Of a stretch of 64,000 bases of DNA, positions 1-11,300 are shown piece after piece. Position numbers and translations under genes: made by a program. How positions within the stretch are numbered: the stretch's first letter is position 1; each line of letters begins with the position of its first letter. The notes beneath the pieces are model-generated. The model did not search any database. It was not told the DNA's origin and saw only the letters and a program-made list of their open reading frames with translations. This DNA comes from Sipunculus nudus (lineage: Eukaryota > Annelida > Sipuncula > Golfingiida > Sipunculidae): NCBI GenBank assembly GCA_026874595.1, contig CM049316.1, forward strand, positions 33,301,339 through 33,365,338, read 5' to 3'.

Positions 1-2
1 AT

Positions 3-467
3 ATGGGACTGGAACTTTCTCATAGAGACATAGAGCGCTCCCACAGAGTTGGGCGACCAGGATTACAGGATAAACCCAGACAAATCCTGGTCAAGTTCCA
101 CTCACACAAAACAAAAGAGTTAGTGATGAAGGCAAAATCCAAGCTTAAAATGTCAGGTGAGAGAACGAAAGGGATCTATGTCAATGAGGACTTAACTCGA
201 ACACGATTAGGCATGTTGCAGTCAGGATTACGCCTCAAGCGCGACAATCTCGTTAAAGACTGTTGGACCATCGACGGAGTTTTGTTCATAAGGGACCAGG
301 CATCCAAGACGCACCGTTTCACGAGCCCGCGCAAACTACAGGCATGGACTGAACACCTGGAACAAAACCCCCCGGCAACGTACAGTGAGGCAATCTGTAA
401 TTTCCCACAGATGGCCTCCACGCCGATTGTTAGTACTCTGAAATCTAGAGCAGCCCGCCCTGTTTAA
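3..467 (+). CDS. LINE ORF1 protein, C-terminal part (RNA-binding, Transposase_22-like)
   Basis: This is the last 154 residues of an ORF1-type protein; the frame is open to the left edge, so the Met at 3 is probably not the true start. The segment IERSHRVG followed by PRQILVKF is characteristic of the RRM-like region of L1 ORF1 proteins, which bind element RNA as multimers in the cytoplasmic RNP. After it comes a basic stretch (KAKSKLK) and a C-terminal domain with KTHRFTSPRKLQAW. No frameshift or stop is seen in the visible part. The gap of 588 bp to ORF2 is longer than I would expect for this group. The family call is good; exact lineage is not resolved. Confidence 0.8.
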   Translation: MGLELSHRDIERSHRVGRPGLQDKPRQILVKFHSHKTKELVMKAKSKLKMSGERTKGIYVNEDLTRTRLGMLQSGLRLKRDNLVKDCWTIDGVLFIRDQASKTHRFTSPRKLQAWTEHLEQNPPATYSEAICNFPQMASTPIVSTLKSRAARPV

Positions 468-1055
468 AGCAGGTACATTCATACTGGATTTTAAATAACC
501 ATTTGTTAATCATGTTATTGTTGTTGATATGAGAGTTTAGGATTGTTATATGTGTGCTGAATATCATAAAATAATAAAAATAATAAATGGATTATATACA
601 TATAATTAACATTCTTTTTAAAATATTCTGTATTAACAATAAAATCCAATAGCCAATATAAAGAAGAACTACTCTTCATACCTTATAATTAACATCGGAG
701 CCAGTCAACCATTTCGTGCCCCAAATTTTTTATCTATCTTTAAGATTAGACATCTTATTTGAATTCCGAATAAGATTCCGGAATTCTGTCCTGATTGGAC
801 TTTTTTGGGAGTTACCTCGATTATCGCCAAGTGTCTTTTCATGGTTACACTAACATTTATGCTATTAATTGTGTTCACCATTGCAATCATACTACTTATG
901 CATTCATTAATATCACAAAACATGGTTATTTATAGTGTAAGGACAAAAAGCCTGTCACAGGAGTTAAATGTAAAAAATAGTTCAAACTTATTAAGAGAAC
1001 ATAAAGACAAAGCAGATATGCAGAGGGGTTACTTTATCTTCATCAGTAATTATTT
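468..1055 (+). other. Inter-ORF spacer of the LINE
   Basis: AT-rich sequence between ORF1 and ORF2. A 92-codon open stretch (805-1083) overlaps the ORF2 start but shows no recognisable motif. I see no insertion boundary here, so the long spacer could be original or the relic of an old insertion. Confidence 0.5.
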
Positions 1056-4000
1056 ATGTCTGGTTTCTCAGTTATTACCCTAAATGTAAGAGGGTTGCGA
1101 GGGTACAGGAAAAGGAGGAAGATACTCCAATGGCTACTTGATCATGGTGGAGATAATAGTATTATTTTTTTACAAGAAGTCCACAGTTTAAAAAGTGATG
1201 AATATTCGTGGAGAAAGGAATGGCAGGGAGTTATTTATTATTCTCATGGTACAAACCAGTCTAAAGGAGTTGCCATACTTGTCGGTAAATACTTAGACTG
1301 TACGGATATTATTGTGGAGAATGATCAGGAGGGACGAAGTCTCTTCTTGAGAGCGAATTTAAATGATCAACAATTCTTATTTATAAATACGTATGCACCA
1401 AACACTGAAAAGGGTCAAGTTGCATATTTAAAAGGCATTTCTGAAAAAATTACGAATTTTGATCTGGGTAATGATATTAAAATAATCTGGGGTGGAGATT
1501 TCAATTTTTGTTTCACTCGATCTGATACAGAAGGTGGAAATTATCACCCGAAGGTTAAGTCTATTCAAACCATGAACAATATTATGCAGATGTATAGTTT
1601 AATAGACATTTGGAGGGTAAGGAATCCGACAAAGGAGAAGTTTACTTGGAGTAGTATGAGTCCCAGTATGAAAAGGAGGCTCGATTATATCTTTATATCA
1701 AGCGATTTAAACAGTCAAGTAAACCAAGTGGATATTTTTTCATCAATATCAACTGATCACTGCGCTGTTAAATGTAATTTTTCTCCGTCCCATATGGTTA
1801 AACATGGTCCGTCCCACTGGAAGTTAAATGTATCGCTACTTGACGATACAAATTATGTAATAGAACTACGACAGAATATCAAAAGATGGAAAAAAGAATA
1901 TGAAAACATTGAAAACATTACAAAATGGTGGGAATATCTTAAATTTAAAATTAGAGAATTTTCCATCTGCTTCTCTAAAAGGAAACGCCAGAAAGAAAAA
2001 CAGAAATTACACATACTGGAAAAACAATTGACGGAAGCTCAAAGTGTATCTTCCTTGCATGAATGTGAAATAATCCAACGGGAACTTGAGTCCTACTATG
2101 ATAGAATAACAGATGGTCATATAATAAGATCCAGGGTTAATTGGTTTGAACATGGAGAACGTAACACGAAATATTTTTTAAACTTGGAAAAAAGAAATAA
2201 AACTAAATCCACAATACGAAAATTGTTATGTAATGAGAAAGAGATCAGTGACCAAAAATTAATATTGGCTGAACTAAGAAGATTTTATGAAAATAAATAT
2301 AAGAGTAATAACTGTCTATCTAAGGAAGAGTGTCATGAATTGTTATCAAGTATGAACATCCCAAAATTAACTCCAGATGAGGCAGCCAGCTGCGAGGGTC
2401 CTGTCTCGCAAAACGAGATTTTACATGTTCTTAAGCAAATGAAAAATAATAAATCTCCTGGAAACGATGGACTACCGAAAGAGTTCTACTTGAAATTCTT
2501 TGATTTGATCGGTAGTGATTTAGTTCTATGCTTAAATAAATGTTTTAAGGAAGGGAAACTCACTCCTTGTCAAAGGCAAGCAGTTGTGACCTTAATTGAA
2601 AAAACAGGTAAAGATAATCGCTTACTATCATCTTGGAGACCTATAAGTTTGGTCAATGTAGACTGTAAAATAATAAGTAAAGTTATGGCGAACCGTATCA
2701 GAGCAGTTCTCCCTAATATAATAAATACGGATCAGACAGCCTTTGTGCCCGGTCGGAATATAAATGAAACAAATAGAATAATTAGTGATATTGTTAACTA
2801 CTGTTTCCAAGAAAATAAGCCACATATACTGTTCGCAGTGGATTTTGCAGCTGCATTTGATTCGATTGGTCATAATTATTTGTTCAGTGTGTTAGAAAAG
2901 TTTGGCTTTGGAGAAAGTTTTATCGGATGGGTCAAACTCCTCCACACAGATATTCAAAGCTGTATTATAAATAACGGTTATACAACAGGTTACATAAAAG
3001 TGGCAAAGGGGACTAGACAAGGGGATCCTCTAGCGCCGTACCTGTTTGTATTAGCTATTGAAATATTGGCAATAATGGTACGCCAATCTGTTGATATAAA
3101 AGGAATTACTATTAACGGGAACGAGATAAAACAATGTATATTTGCGGATGATACCACGTATTTTCTAAAAGACATAAATTCCATGAATGTTTTATGTACT
3201 GTTTTGAAGAAATTCACGAGATTATCATCAGTCCAAGTGAATCAGGATAAATGTGAAGCCGCATGGATGGCAAAGTATGATATTAATGAAACCTTAGACG
3301 GTTTCAAATGGGTTGACTTGACAACAGATGCATTGAAAATCCTTGGATTATGGTATACTTATGACAAGAACTTATCGAACATGTTAAATTTCAATAGAGT
3401 GCTTGGAAAAATGAGAACACTTCTAAACATATGGAAACAACCTTCCTTGACTATATTTGGTAGAAATACGATTTTAAAGTCTTTAGGAATTTCAAAACTT
3501 ACTTATATAACCAATGTTTTAGAACCACCGAAAGAATTCATCAAATCAGTAAAAGACGTGATGACAGAATTTATATGGAACGGGAGAAAACCAAAAATAA
3601 AATATAATGTCATGATTAGTGGTTATGATAATGGGGGTATCAGGATGCCTGATCTTGAAACGACCATAGAAACACAAAGATTAATGTGGATTAAGAAAAT
3701 CATTTCTGAGAATACCGAAAAATACTGTGTAATACCTAACTTTTATTTAAAAGCGTTTGGTGGCATAAGAAATATTAGTAGTAATACTGACCCTGTAGTA
3801 TTCAGAGGAGGACTACCGGATTTTTATAGGCGCAGTTTTCACATATGGCAGTCCTTTACCTCAGGAGAACCTGTTCTGGTTAAAACTGTTTTATCACAAC
3901 AACTCTGGAATAATAAATATATTAAGATCGGAGGCAAGTCGGTTTATTTTCGATATTTTGATGAACTGGGTATAAAATATATATATGATTTGTATAATAC

Positions 4001-4823
4001 AAGTGGTGAAAAAAGGAAATTAAGTGAAATCATGTCGAAGGACCGTAGAAATTATTGTAACTTTTACATACACTGGATGGCATTGCGAAAAGCTATCCCC
4101 AAAAAATGGGTGAATATGATTGATGACCAAGGTATAACATCTAGGGATATGTTAGTACAAGAGCGTAATGTAATTGCTTTCAAAGATGTTATTTTAGATT
4201 TGAAGAACGTTTCATTCAGGAGTATATACGACAGAATTTTAACGAAGATAGTTTCAGTACCTACAAATGGAGAAAAACTGCTAAACAAATACGATTTTTT
4301 TAATTTGCAACAGGCTGTTGCTCTTGTTTACAGAACAACCTTGGACATGTACCTCAGACAGTTTCAATTCAGATTTCTACATAATATACTTGCAGTAAAT
4401 GTGAATCTATTTAAATGGAACATCGTTAATACAAAGAGGTGTTCTTATTGTTTTATTTCCAATGAATCTGTTCTTCACTTATTCTGTGAGTGTCATATAT
4501 CAGTCACGTTTTATTTAAGAATAAAGTATTGGGCTGAAAAGGGAAAAATAACAATGCCAGTTCTAAGCCCAAAAATAATGTATATGGGTGTAGGTGAAGC
4601 TGAACACCAGAACATTATAAATTTAATTTTGTTGTTGTACAAATTCATTGTCTTTAGTAATAGATTAAACTTGGTGCCTCCATCATTGAACTTATTCATA
4701 AAAAAACTCATTAATATTGAGTGCCTGGAAAGTAAAGTCGCTCAAAAAGCTAATAAATATGTTTTACATGAGAAAAAATGGAAACCGATACTCCCGCTTA
4801 TTGGGAAAAAGGGCTTTAACTAA
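1056..4823 (+). CDS. LINE ORF2: APE endonuclease plus reverse transcriptase, uninterrupted
   Basis: A 1255-residue protein expected to nick target DNA and copy element RNA by target-primed reverse transcription. The endonuclease occupies about residues 1-240: N10 in LNVRGL, E41 in FLQEVHS, Y113 in NTYAP, D148 and N150 in GGDFN, D210 in RRLDYIF, and D234-H235 in STDHC, so every expected catalytic position is filled. The reverse transcriptase (about 470-770) has NKSPGNDGLP, WRPISLVNVD, AVDFAAAFDS, GTRQGDPLAP and FADD at 696-699. A C-terminal Cys/His knuckle uses C1129, C1132, H1141 and C1144 or C1146. The Met at 1056 lies nine residues before the catalytic Asn, as expected for a start. No stop or frameshift interrupts it, which suggests a young insertion. 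Mobility cannot be judged from one copy. Confidence 0.92.
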   Translation: MSGFSVITLNVRGLRGYRKRRKILQWLLDHGGDNSIIFLQEVHSLKSDEYSWRKEWQGVIYYSHGTNQSKGVAILVGKYLDCTDIIVENDQEGRSLFLRANLNDQQFLFINTYAPNTEKGQVAYLKGISEKITNFDLGNDIKIIWGGDFNFCFTRSDTEGGNYHPKVKSIQTMNNIMQMYSLIDIWRVRNPTKEKFTWSSMSPSMKRRLDYIFISSDLNSQVNQVDIFSSISTDHCAVKCNFSPSHMVKHGPSHWKLNVSLLDDTNYVIELRQNIKRWKKEYENIENITKWWEYLKFKIREFSICFSKRKRQKEKQKLHILEKQLTEAQSVSSLHECEIIQRELESYYDRITDGHIIRSRVNWFEHGERNTKYFLNLEKRNKTKSTIRKLLCNEKEISDQKLILAELRRFYENKYKSNNCLSKEECHELLSSMNIPKLTPDEAASCEGPVSQNEILHVLKQMKNNKSPGNDGLPKEFYLKFFDLIGSDLVLCLNKCFKEGKLTPCQRQAVVTLIEKTGKDNRLLSSWRPISLVNVDCKIISKVMANRIRAVLPNIINTDQTAFVPGRNINETNRIISDIVNYCFQENKPHILFAVDFAAAFDSIGHNYLFSVLEKFGFGESFIGWVKLLHTDIQSCIINNGYTTGYIKVAKGTRQGDPLAPYLFVLAIEILAIMVRQSVDIKGITINGNEIKQCIFADDTTYFLKDINSMNVLCTVLKKFTRLSSVQVNQDKCEAAWMAKYDINETLDGFKWVDLTTDALKILGLWYTYDKNLSNMLNFNRVLGKMRTLLNIWKQPSLTIFGRNTILKSLGISKLTYITNVLEPPKEFIKSVKDVMTEFIWNGRKPKIKYNVMISGYDNGGIRMPDLETTIETQRLMWIKKIISENTEKYCVIPNFYLKAFGGIRNISSNTDPVVFRGGLPDFYRRSFHIWQSFTSGEPVLVKTVLSQQLWNNKYIKIGGKSVYFRYFDELGIKYIYDLYNTSGEKRKLSEIMSKDRRNYCNFYIHWMALRKAIPKKWVNMIDDQGITSRDMLVQERNVIAFKDVILDLKNVSFRSIYDRILTKIVSVPTNGEKLLNKYDFFNLQQAVALVYRTTLDMYLRQFQFRFLHNILAVNVNLFKWNIVNTKRCSYCFISNESVLHLFCECHISVTFYLRIKYWAEKGKITMPVLSPKIMYMGVGEAEHQNIINLILLLYKFIVFSNRLNLVPPSLNLFIKKLINIECLESKVAQKANKYVLHEKKWKPILPLIGKKGFN

Positions 4824-5263
4824 ATATTTTTTATCCATGTACCCTAATTTATGTCAAACTTCACTAGAACACGTGATTATATAGCCTCTTCTATTATAAT
4901 TCATAACTTCTGACAGACATGTTACCTACATAAGTCATGGTTAAATTTGAGGTTTCTGGAATCATATACATAAGTAGTTAAGATGTGAATGTTTTTTGTA
5001 ACTTACATATTTTGTATATTTTGTATTTGTAAATATTGTGATCTGAAATGTAACCTTGTGATTTCTTTTTAATGATGTCGATGATGACAGAAAGGTCTTG
5101 AAAAAAATAAAATCAATATTCTGAGACATCATAAGAGAGAAAAATGATAAAGCTCATGATGATCATGAAATTCAAAAATAAATAATGTTAAAACCATGAA
5201 AATACTCCCTTTTACAAAAACATTTGAAAAGCAAAAATAAATCATAGAGTACATTCATGTTAC

Positions 5264-5347
5264 CTGAATGGCTGCTTCTGCCTTGCTGCGATCCAATGCG
5301 GCTGATTTAGCCTCTCTCTCATATTCACGGGCCCGGTTTTTAAATTC
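5264..5347 (-). CDS. Coiled-coil gene, coding exon 3
   Basis: 84 bp between a T-rich TTTTTTGCAG acceptor and a CATTCAG|GTAACA donor. The 28 codons, starting [10 protein letters not shown], are Ala/Glu/Lys/Arg-rich coiled coil in phase 0 with exon 2. The next exon must lie to the left of the window, beyond the LINE. Confidence 0.8.
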
Positions 5348-8300
5348 CTGCAAAAAAGAATGGAAGCCTGAAATAAACTAATATACCTAAATGAAAGTGC
5401 AGTTTCCTCATGTGAATGTCCTTACATTGAGCATTCATGTTTAGTATACCTCCACCAGTTGGCCAGAGGTATCATACTGGTTTGTCTGTCAGCAAATTTA
5501 TGCAAAGAGTTCTGGACAGATTTTGTAAAAGTTTTCTGCAGGGTTAGGAAAACACCTAAAGAACAATCCATTAAATGGTTATTTCATTATAATAAATACC
5601 GATCCATTGATTGGTATATTAGTGGGTAGCTTGAGGATAATCATGGTTGAGGTGTGATGTCTCTGAAAAAATCTGGTTTCCTTTTTATATTTCTTTGTTG
5701 GTTTTGCAACTGAGTGGGTTTTAAGGGGGAACTTCACACTTTACTTACACTCCCTACTGATGACAAATTAATGCATATTTAAAAATAAAATTCTGGTTGT
5801 ATTGTACTATCATTAGGTTACATATTTTGATGTTTGTGAGGTTTGTTGTCATGAACTACATGATCACACTGAAAAGTGGCCTGCTCTTACTGTGTGCTTA
5901 GAATTACTCACTTTTTGCCCTATTTAATTCATTTTAAACATATTAAAGTGATAATTTATAAAATTATACACTACTGGATAGAATTCTAGGTTTAAAATCA
6001 AATATCTTTTATGGGGTCTAATATGAATTTTAAACACATTTTGTATTAAATTAAAAGGTCCTTGCCAAGGATGTAACGTGAACCTGGTTTGGTTTAATAT
6101 ACCAAAGGGTCAATGAAAGACATTACTTAATCCCACAGGCAAGCTTTGAATATAATAACAATTTTAGTGTTTAATGAAAAGTGACTGAAGTAGCCCAGTT
6201 GACAGTTCTCTTTGAATAACTGTATAAACTTGCACTTTTAATCATAATCAGACACTTTCTTACAGATAGTTCAATGTTAAAATGTTATTCATCCGTAAAT
6301 AAGATTGAAAATATTGAAATATTTGAACATGATGCACCTATTTCTTTATGAGGTTGTAAATATTATGCAGAAGTTATAATTTGAAATTTAGGAATAATAG
6401 TGGTATTTCATTCATATTTCACCATTTTCCCTTGGTGTCTACACTAGATTACAGCAGTTCATAATTAATTCAAATATCTTAACCAAAATTTAAGGCACTA
6501 ATCTACCCCCAGATCAAGCTTTTATTACAAACAGGTGTTCAAATGGTATGGGTGGCCACGGAAGTTGTGTTCCACAGTGCATTTACACACCATAAATGTG
6601 CAAACCAAATTTCAGTTTATTTACAGACTACACAAATACAAACCTAAGTTTTATAATTTTCTCTTCCAACATAAATCATTAATATGTCATTTTTTCATGC
6701 TACCTGGAAGGATTATTACACCAGACAGCAAGTCTGGCCATCTAATGAAGCAGTCACCACTGACGTGTCTGTATATGACATATTTGAACCAAGGCTGCAC
6801 TACAGTTGTTAAGTAAACAGGCAGTGACATGTGTTCAATAAGGGGTCCCTCTTTAGATCAAGTGGGGCTCCTAGTAATGATAAATCATGCAGACAAAGTA
6901 AACAGTGGGACTTCTGTGACACACCTCAAGTATTAACTTATGCTTGCATGCCTCAGAGTTTCAGTTTAATGGCTGCTTTTTTGCAGAGTTAATTTATATC
7001 TTTACTTATGTGTGTACTTAAGCATATATTCATTGATATAGTAAAATCACCGTAATGTCTACTTCAATTCATACATGAAAAGAAAATATTTTTCTCAGTG
7101 AGATAATCATTATAGGAAAAAATTAGTAAATCGCAGGAAAGATGATCACCTGACACTCAGAATCTGCAGATAGGCGTTTATATATGAGCAAAGAATTCCT
7201 CATACATTAATTCTCTATCACTCCTCACTAATTTTTAACATTAAATGATTGTTCACGTCCTATATCTGTCAGCAAAATATGACTGTTGCTGACTTAACCA
7301 CATTTCATATAATCAAAATTGTTTAGAAAGCACAATGCTAGAAAAGGGAATAAGTAAAGTACAAACTCCCATAATGTTAAATTAAAATTTCAGTGGAGCC
7401 CATTAGCCCCATCAATTATAATTAATATTTATCATAAAACATAAATTTAATGTAATGCAAATTAGGCAATTTAAATGTATGGTACAATACAGGCTGTTGC
7501 TTGGGAAACATATTTACTACACATCAGAAAAATGAAAATTTCTGATCAGATCTATTTTCAAATATCTATAGTTACTTGTATTCTTTTTTTTTAATTCACA
7601 ATGAACATAATGAATAATTACATATACACATACTCACTTTTGAGTAAATCTTGCTCTGCAATAATAATTAGCTTAATAACTGATCGGTTAAAGAGTTTAA
7701 GGATAATATTATCTAACAGTTGGCACAGTCAAAGTGCAAAGTGTGCTGCATCATACCAATTACAGTTACTCCTTTATATAATATAAATTAACTTTATGTA
7801 TAATTAAACTTTATGAATCACAGAAAAATTCTACTTATTCAATTTTTAAAATACCATTTTACATTAATTCCATATCTTTTACACCATCAAAAACATTACT
7901 GATAAATGTTTCATAGATATTCTATTACACTATATATTCTAATTATTCTATTCATATCCTATAATAATTCTATAAGCATAAAATATTCTTTCTATCTATT
8001 TACACAGTTTGCTCCTGTCACTTAAACAGGGTGACACTGTAACTTAAATCTGGAGTGACAGGGTCATGCTCTTGTTCATGCACCCCTAAATAGGTAACAC
8101 GTACACACAGAGACAGATGTGTCACCTAACCCATCACCTGCTTCTTATTAAGTCATGTGACAAATTTTGAACATGTATTCATAACCTGAAACATTACATA
8201 CATGTCACTTATATTCAGACTCCACCCACAGATAACATTAGCCCCACCACTTTGACACATACATATAAATAATTAGTACTCAATTTAAACATAAATAAAA

Positions 8301-11300
8301 GCATCAAATATGCATAGACTAAATAAAGCTGTCTCCACTGAGTCAACTTAAAATATCTTAATTCATCCAGGGTATTAATAGGTGAATTACAATATGATTC
8401 TTTCAATAATCAAACACAAATAAAAATTTCATGAATATATAACATATATGACAGTGCTTTTATTGGTAAAATAAGTTCACCTGGCCAGAATTGATAAATA
8501 TCTTTAGATGAATATAAGAATGTGCCAATTAAGTTAGCAAACTTTTCTATAAAGGATTTATAATTCATTGGCCAAAAAGTATGAATGTCTTGGCATCTGA
8601 ATGTACAAGTAAGGTCATGAATAATAAAATATGGGATTAATGTTCAAACATATGAATATGTTAATAGGATCATGCAACTGGTAGGCAAGTTTTTATATAA
8701 CAAGTGACCCATGGGTCATGACGCTCAGCTGCCAAGCATGACCTGTGACATCATGGACTGAGATTCACAACTTCCAGTCAAATTTTGAAGAACCAATTTG
8801 CCAATTTGTTGAAAATTTTCTATGACAACAGAAATATATATCACCTATGTCTGGTTGAAACACAGTGAATTGATGGTCTGAGGAAAATGCATGATTGTTA
8901 AGCTATCAGGAACTATTCCAACAGACTGCTTGAAACCTGTCAGTCTCAAAAGGAACACCACAAAGGGCAAATATAAGATCAAAATATATAGAAAAAATCA
9001 AGGAAATGGATGCAAGAATTATTGAGAAACAGGTGCTTCCATATGAATTTTTTTTTTCAATACAAGCCAACTGTACTGCACTTTTATAAATGATGGTAAT
9101 ATTTATTCAGAAATATTTGACCCAATCCTTTACAAGATTACATAAATATACATCCAACTGCTTTCACTTTAACTGTTCTTGAGATAATATGATCAAAAGG
9201 AATTAGAAGATGGTTGCCTGGTGGCCATATTGGACTTCTGACAAGTCTGAAATCAGACAACAAATATTCTCTAAATCGGACCAAACATAAAAGAAAAATT
9301 ACAAAAACTGCACTGAAGAAAGAATTTCTAAGGTGGCTAACTGGCAGACATAATGGATTTCTGACAAGTATGACATTTGATATCCCACATTCTCCAATAA
9401 GAGACCAAACTTGGGGCAAATTATCCAGTAATGAATGCCCAAAATAATTCAAAAAGGCATATCCAGGCCCTCATATCAGATTTATAGATATGCAATTGTA
9501 AAAAGTGTAAGTCCAATATTTTTTATTATCACTCTGCTTTTCAATGGGGTCAGCAGTGTAGGTAAACTGCCAAACCTAAAAGAAAAGAAATGCAGAAAGC
9601 ATGACTAAGAGTCTTGGAGTAAAACAAAAAGCCATCCTAAATCAAGGTACACATCCACATATTATGAGAACAAACACTTGCTTTTATATGTGGTGATATA
9701 CATTAAAATATTCAGATATCTAGGAAACTAAGTTTATTGCTAGGATTCCATAAAATAAACTGAAAAATGTTCCCATCATCTTATAAATCAGTAATTAAAC
9801 CTTAATACTAAACTCTCATAGTCTTAATGCCTGGCTGAAGCATTCTGACAACAGTGTTTTTGTTATGAAGTAACCAGGTACTTATCACTGAGCCTTATCA
9901 CTTAATAGGCTGATACAAAAGGGAGTCACATGTCACCAGTGTCACTCACAATTACAGCCACACAGGGAGATGTACCAGCTGGAGTGGGATGGTTATATAT
10001 ACAAGAAAAATAGAGATGGTCTATAAAATAAGTAATTGTGAACATCCCTGACCTATGACCTTAGCCTTTTGCCCATTTATCAACTGGATTCTTTCTAAAT
10101 GATGGGTAACTACTAACCACTTAAATCTGGTGTAATTACTTGGCAACCAATGGGTGAATAACTTTGACCTGAAACCTTTAACCTGCTGACCAGCTGACCC
10201 CAAAATCAATAAGTTATTTATTCAAGCAAAAAGACCCATAAATATGAAGTTTGAGTCAAACTGAGTGATGCATAGATGTGGCATATGTGAAAGACTGAAG
10301 GTTTGTGTTGAACAGTTACACTTGAAATATGCTCACAAGCATTTAGAACAATTAAATATTGTGACCTTGACCTTTGACTTTTTGACCTCAACATCAATAG
10401 GCTTCTTCCCTTATTGGTAGGTAAGCCATATATGACAGATGGAAGGTACAGATTGAAAAGTTTGCCTGAAAATGACTCCACGCAAGAAATGGGTGCTGTG
10501 AACTTGACCTTTGACCTCAAAATCAACAGGTCTTTTCCCCTGTTGGCAGAGAAGTGATATCAGTGCTGGAAGGTTTGAAATGAAAAGTCTAGCCTGAAAT
10601 GTGTCCACAACCTTTTCAAAGAAGTGGATCCTGTGACCCTGACCTTTGACCTTGTGACCTCAAAATCTATAGGATTCTTCTCCAACTTAGTAGGTGAGCT
10701 ATATGTGAAAGATCAAAGAATTGGGATGAAAGGGTTGGCTTAAAATGCATCCACAGGCTTTTCAAAGAAGAGGCTCCTGTGACCTCGACCTTTGACCTTT
10801 TGACCTAAAAAAAATTATTGTTCTTCATCTGTTGGTAGGTGAGCTGTATGTGAAAGATGGAAGGTTTGGGATGAAAATTTTGTCTCAAAGAGTTATTTCT
10901 GGGGGGTGCAAACATGCATAACTTCGAGAATATAGGTGGCAGTGACCTAATTTCAGGTTTGCAAGGAGATCTTTTTATAACCTCTAAGACTGCAAAGGTT
11001 TCATGGCCCTAGCCCCTATGGTTATGATTTGTGCCCTGCTAACAGCCGGACGGACAGACGGAAGGACGACGGACAAAGACCCATCGCTATAGCCCAGCAT
11101 GACTGAAAGTCAGCTGATCTAATAATAACTGAAAAAATAATGACTCAAGCCAGGCAACATGCCCATTATAGTCTTACATGGAGTAGCTTATTTGTTTAGT
11201 TCCAAATATTTAGGTACAGGATAATTAAAGGACATCATATTCAGGACAACAGGCCTGAGTAAACCATACTTTTCACAAAGTGTAATGAATCTATCCAACC

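Larger units (their letters stand above)
1..5110 (+). mobile_element. Tx1/L1-type non-LTR retrotransposon (LINE), 5' end outside window
   Basis: An ORF1 tail (3-467), a spacer, an uninterrupted ORF2 (1056-4823) and about 290 bp of 3' UTR ending in an A-rich AATAAA tail near 5100-5112 form one collinear element. ORF1 with an RSHRVG motif plus ORF2 with an APE-type endonuclease, a reverse transcriptase and a C-terminal Cys/His knuckle is L1/Tx1 architecture; placing it in Tx1 rather than another L1 lineage is inference. The 5' end lies outside the window, so neither target-site duplication nor full length can be checked. It sits antisense inside an intron of the minus-strand coiled-coil gene, its tail about 150 bp from the exon ending at 5264. 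Confidence 0.85.

Noticed and set aside
805-1083. 92-codon hydrophobic open frame before ORF2
   Set aside because: Overlaps the ORF2 start in another frame inside the LINE spacer; AT-rich sequence gives hydrophobic codons by chance.
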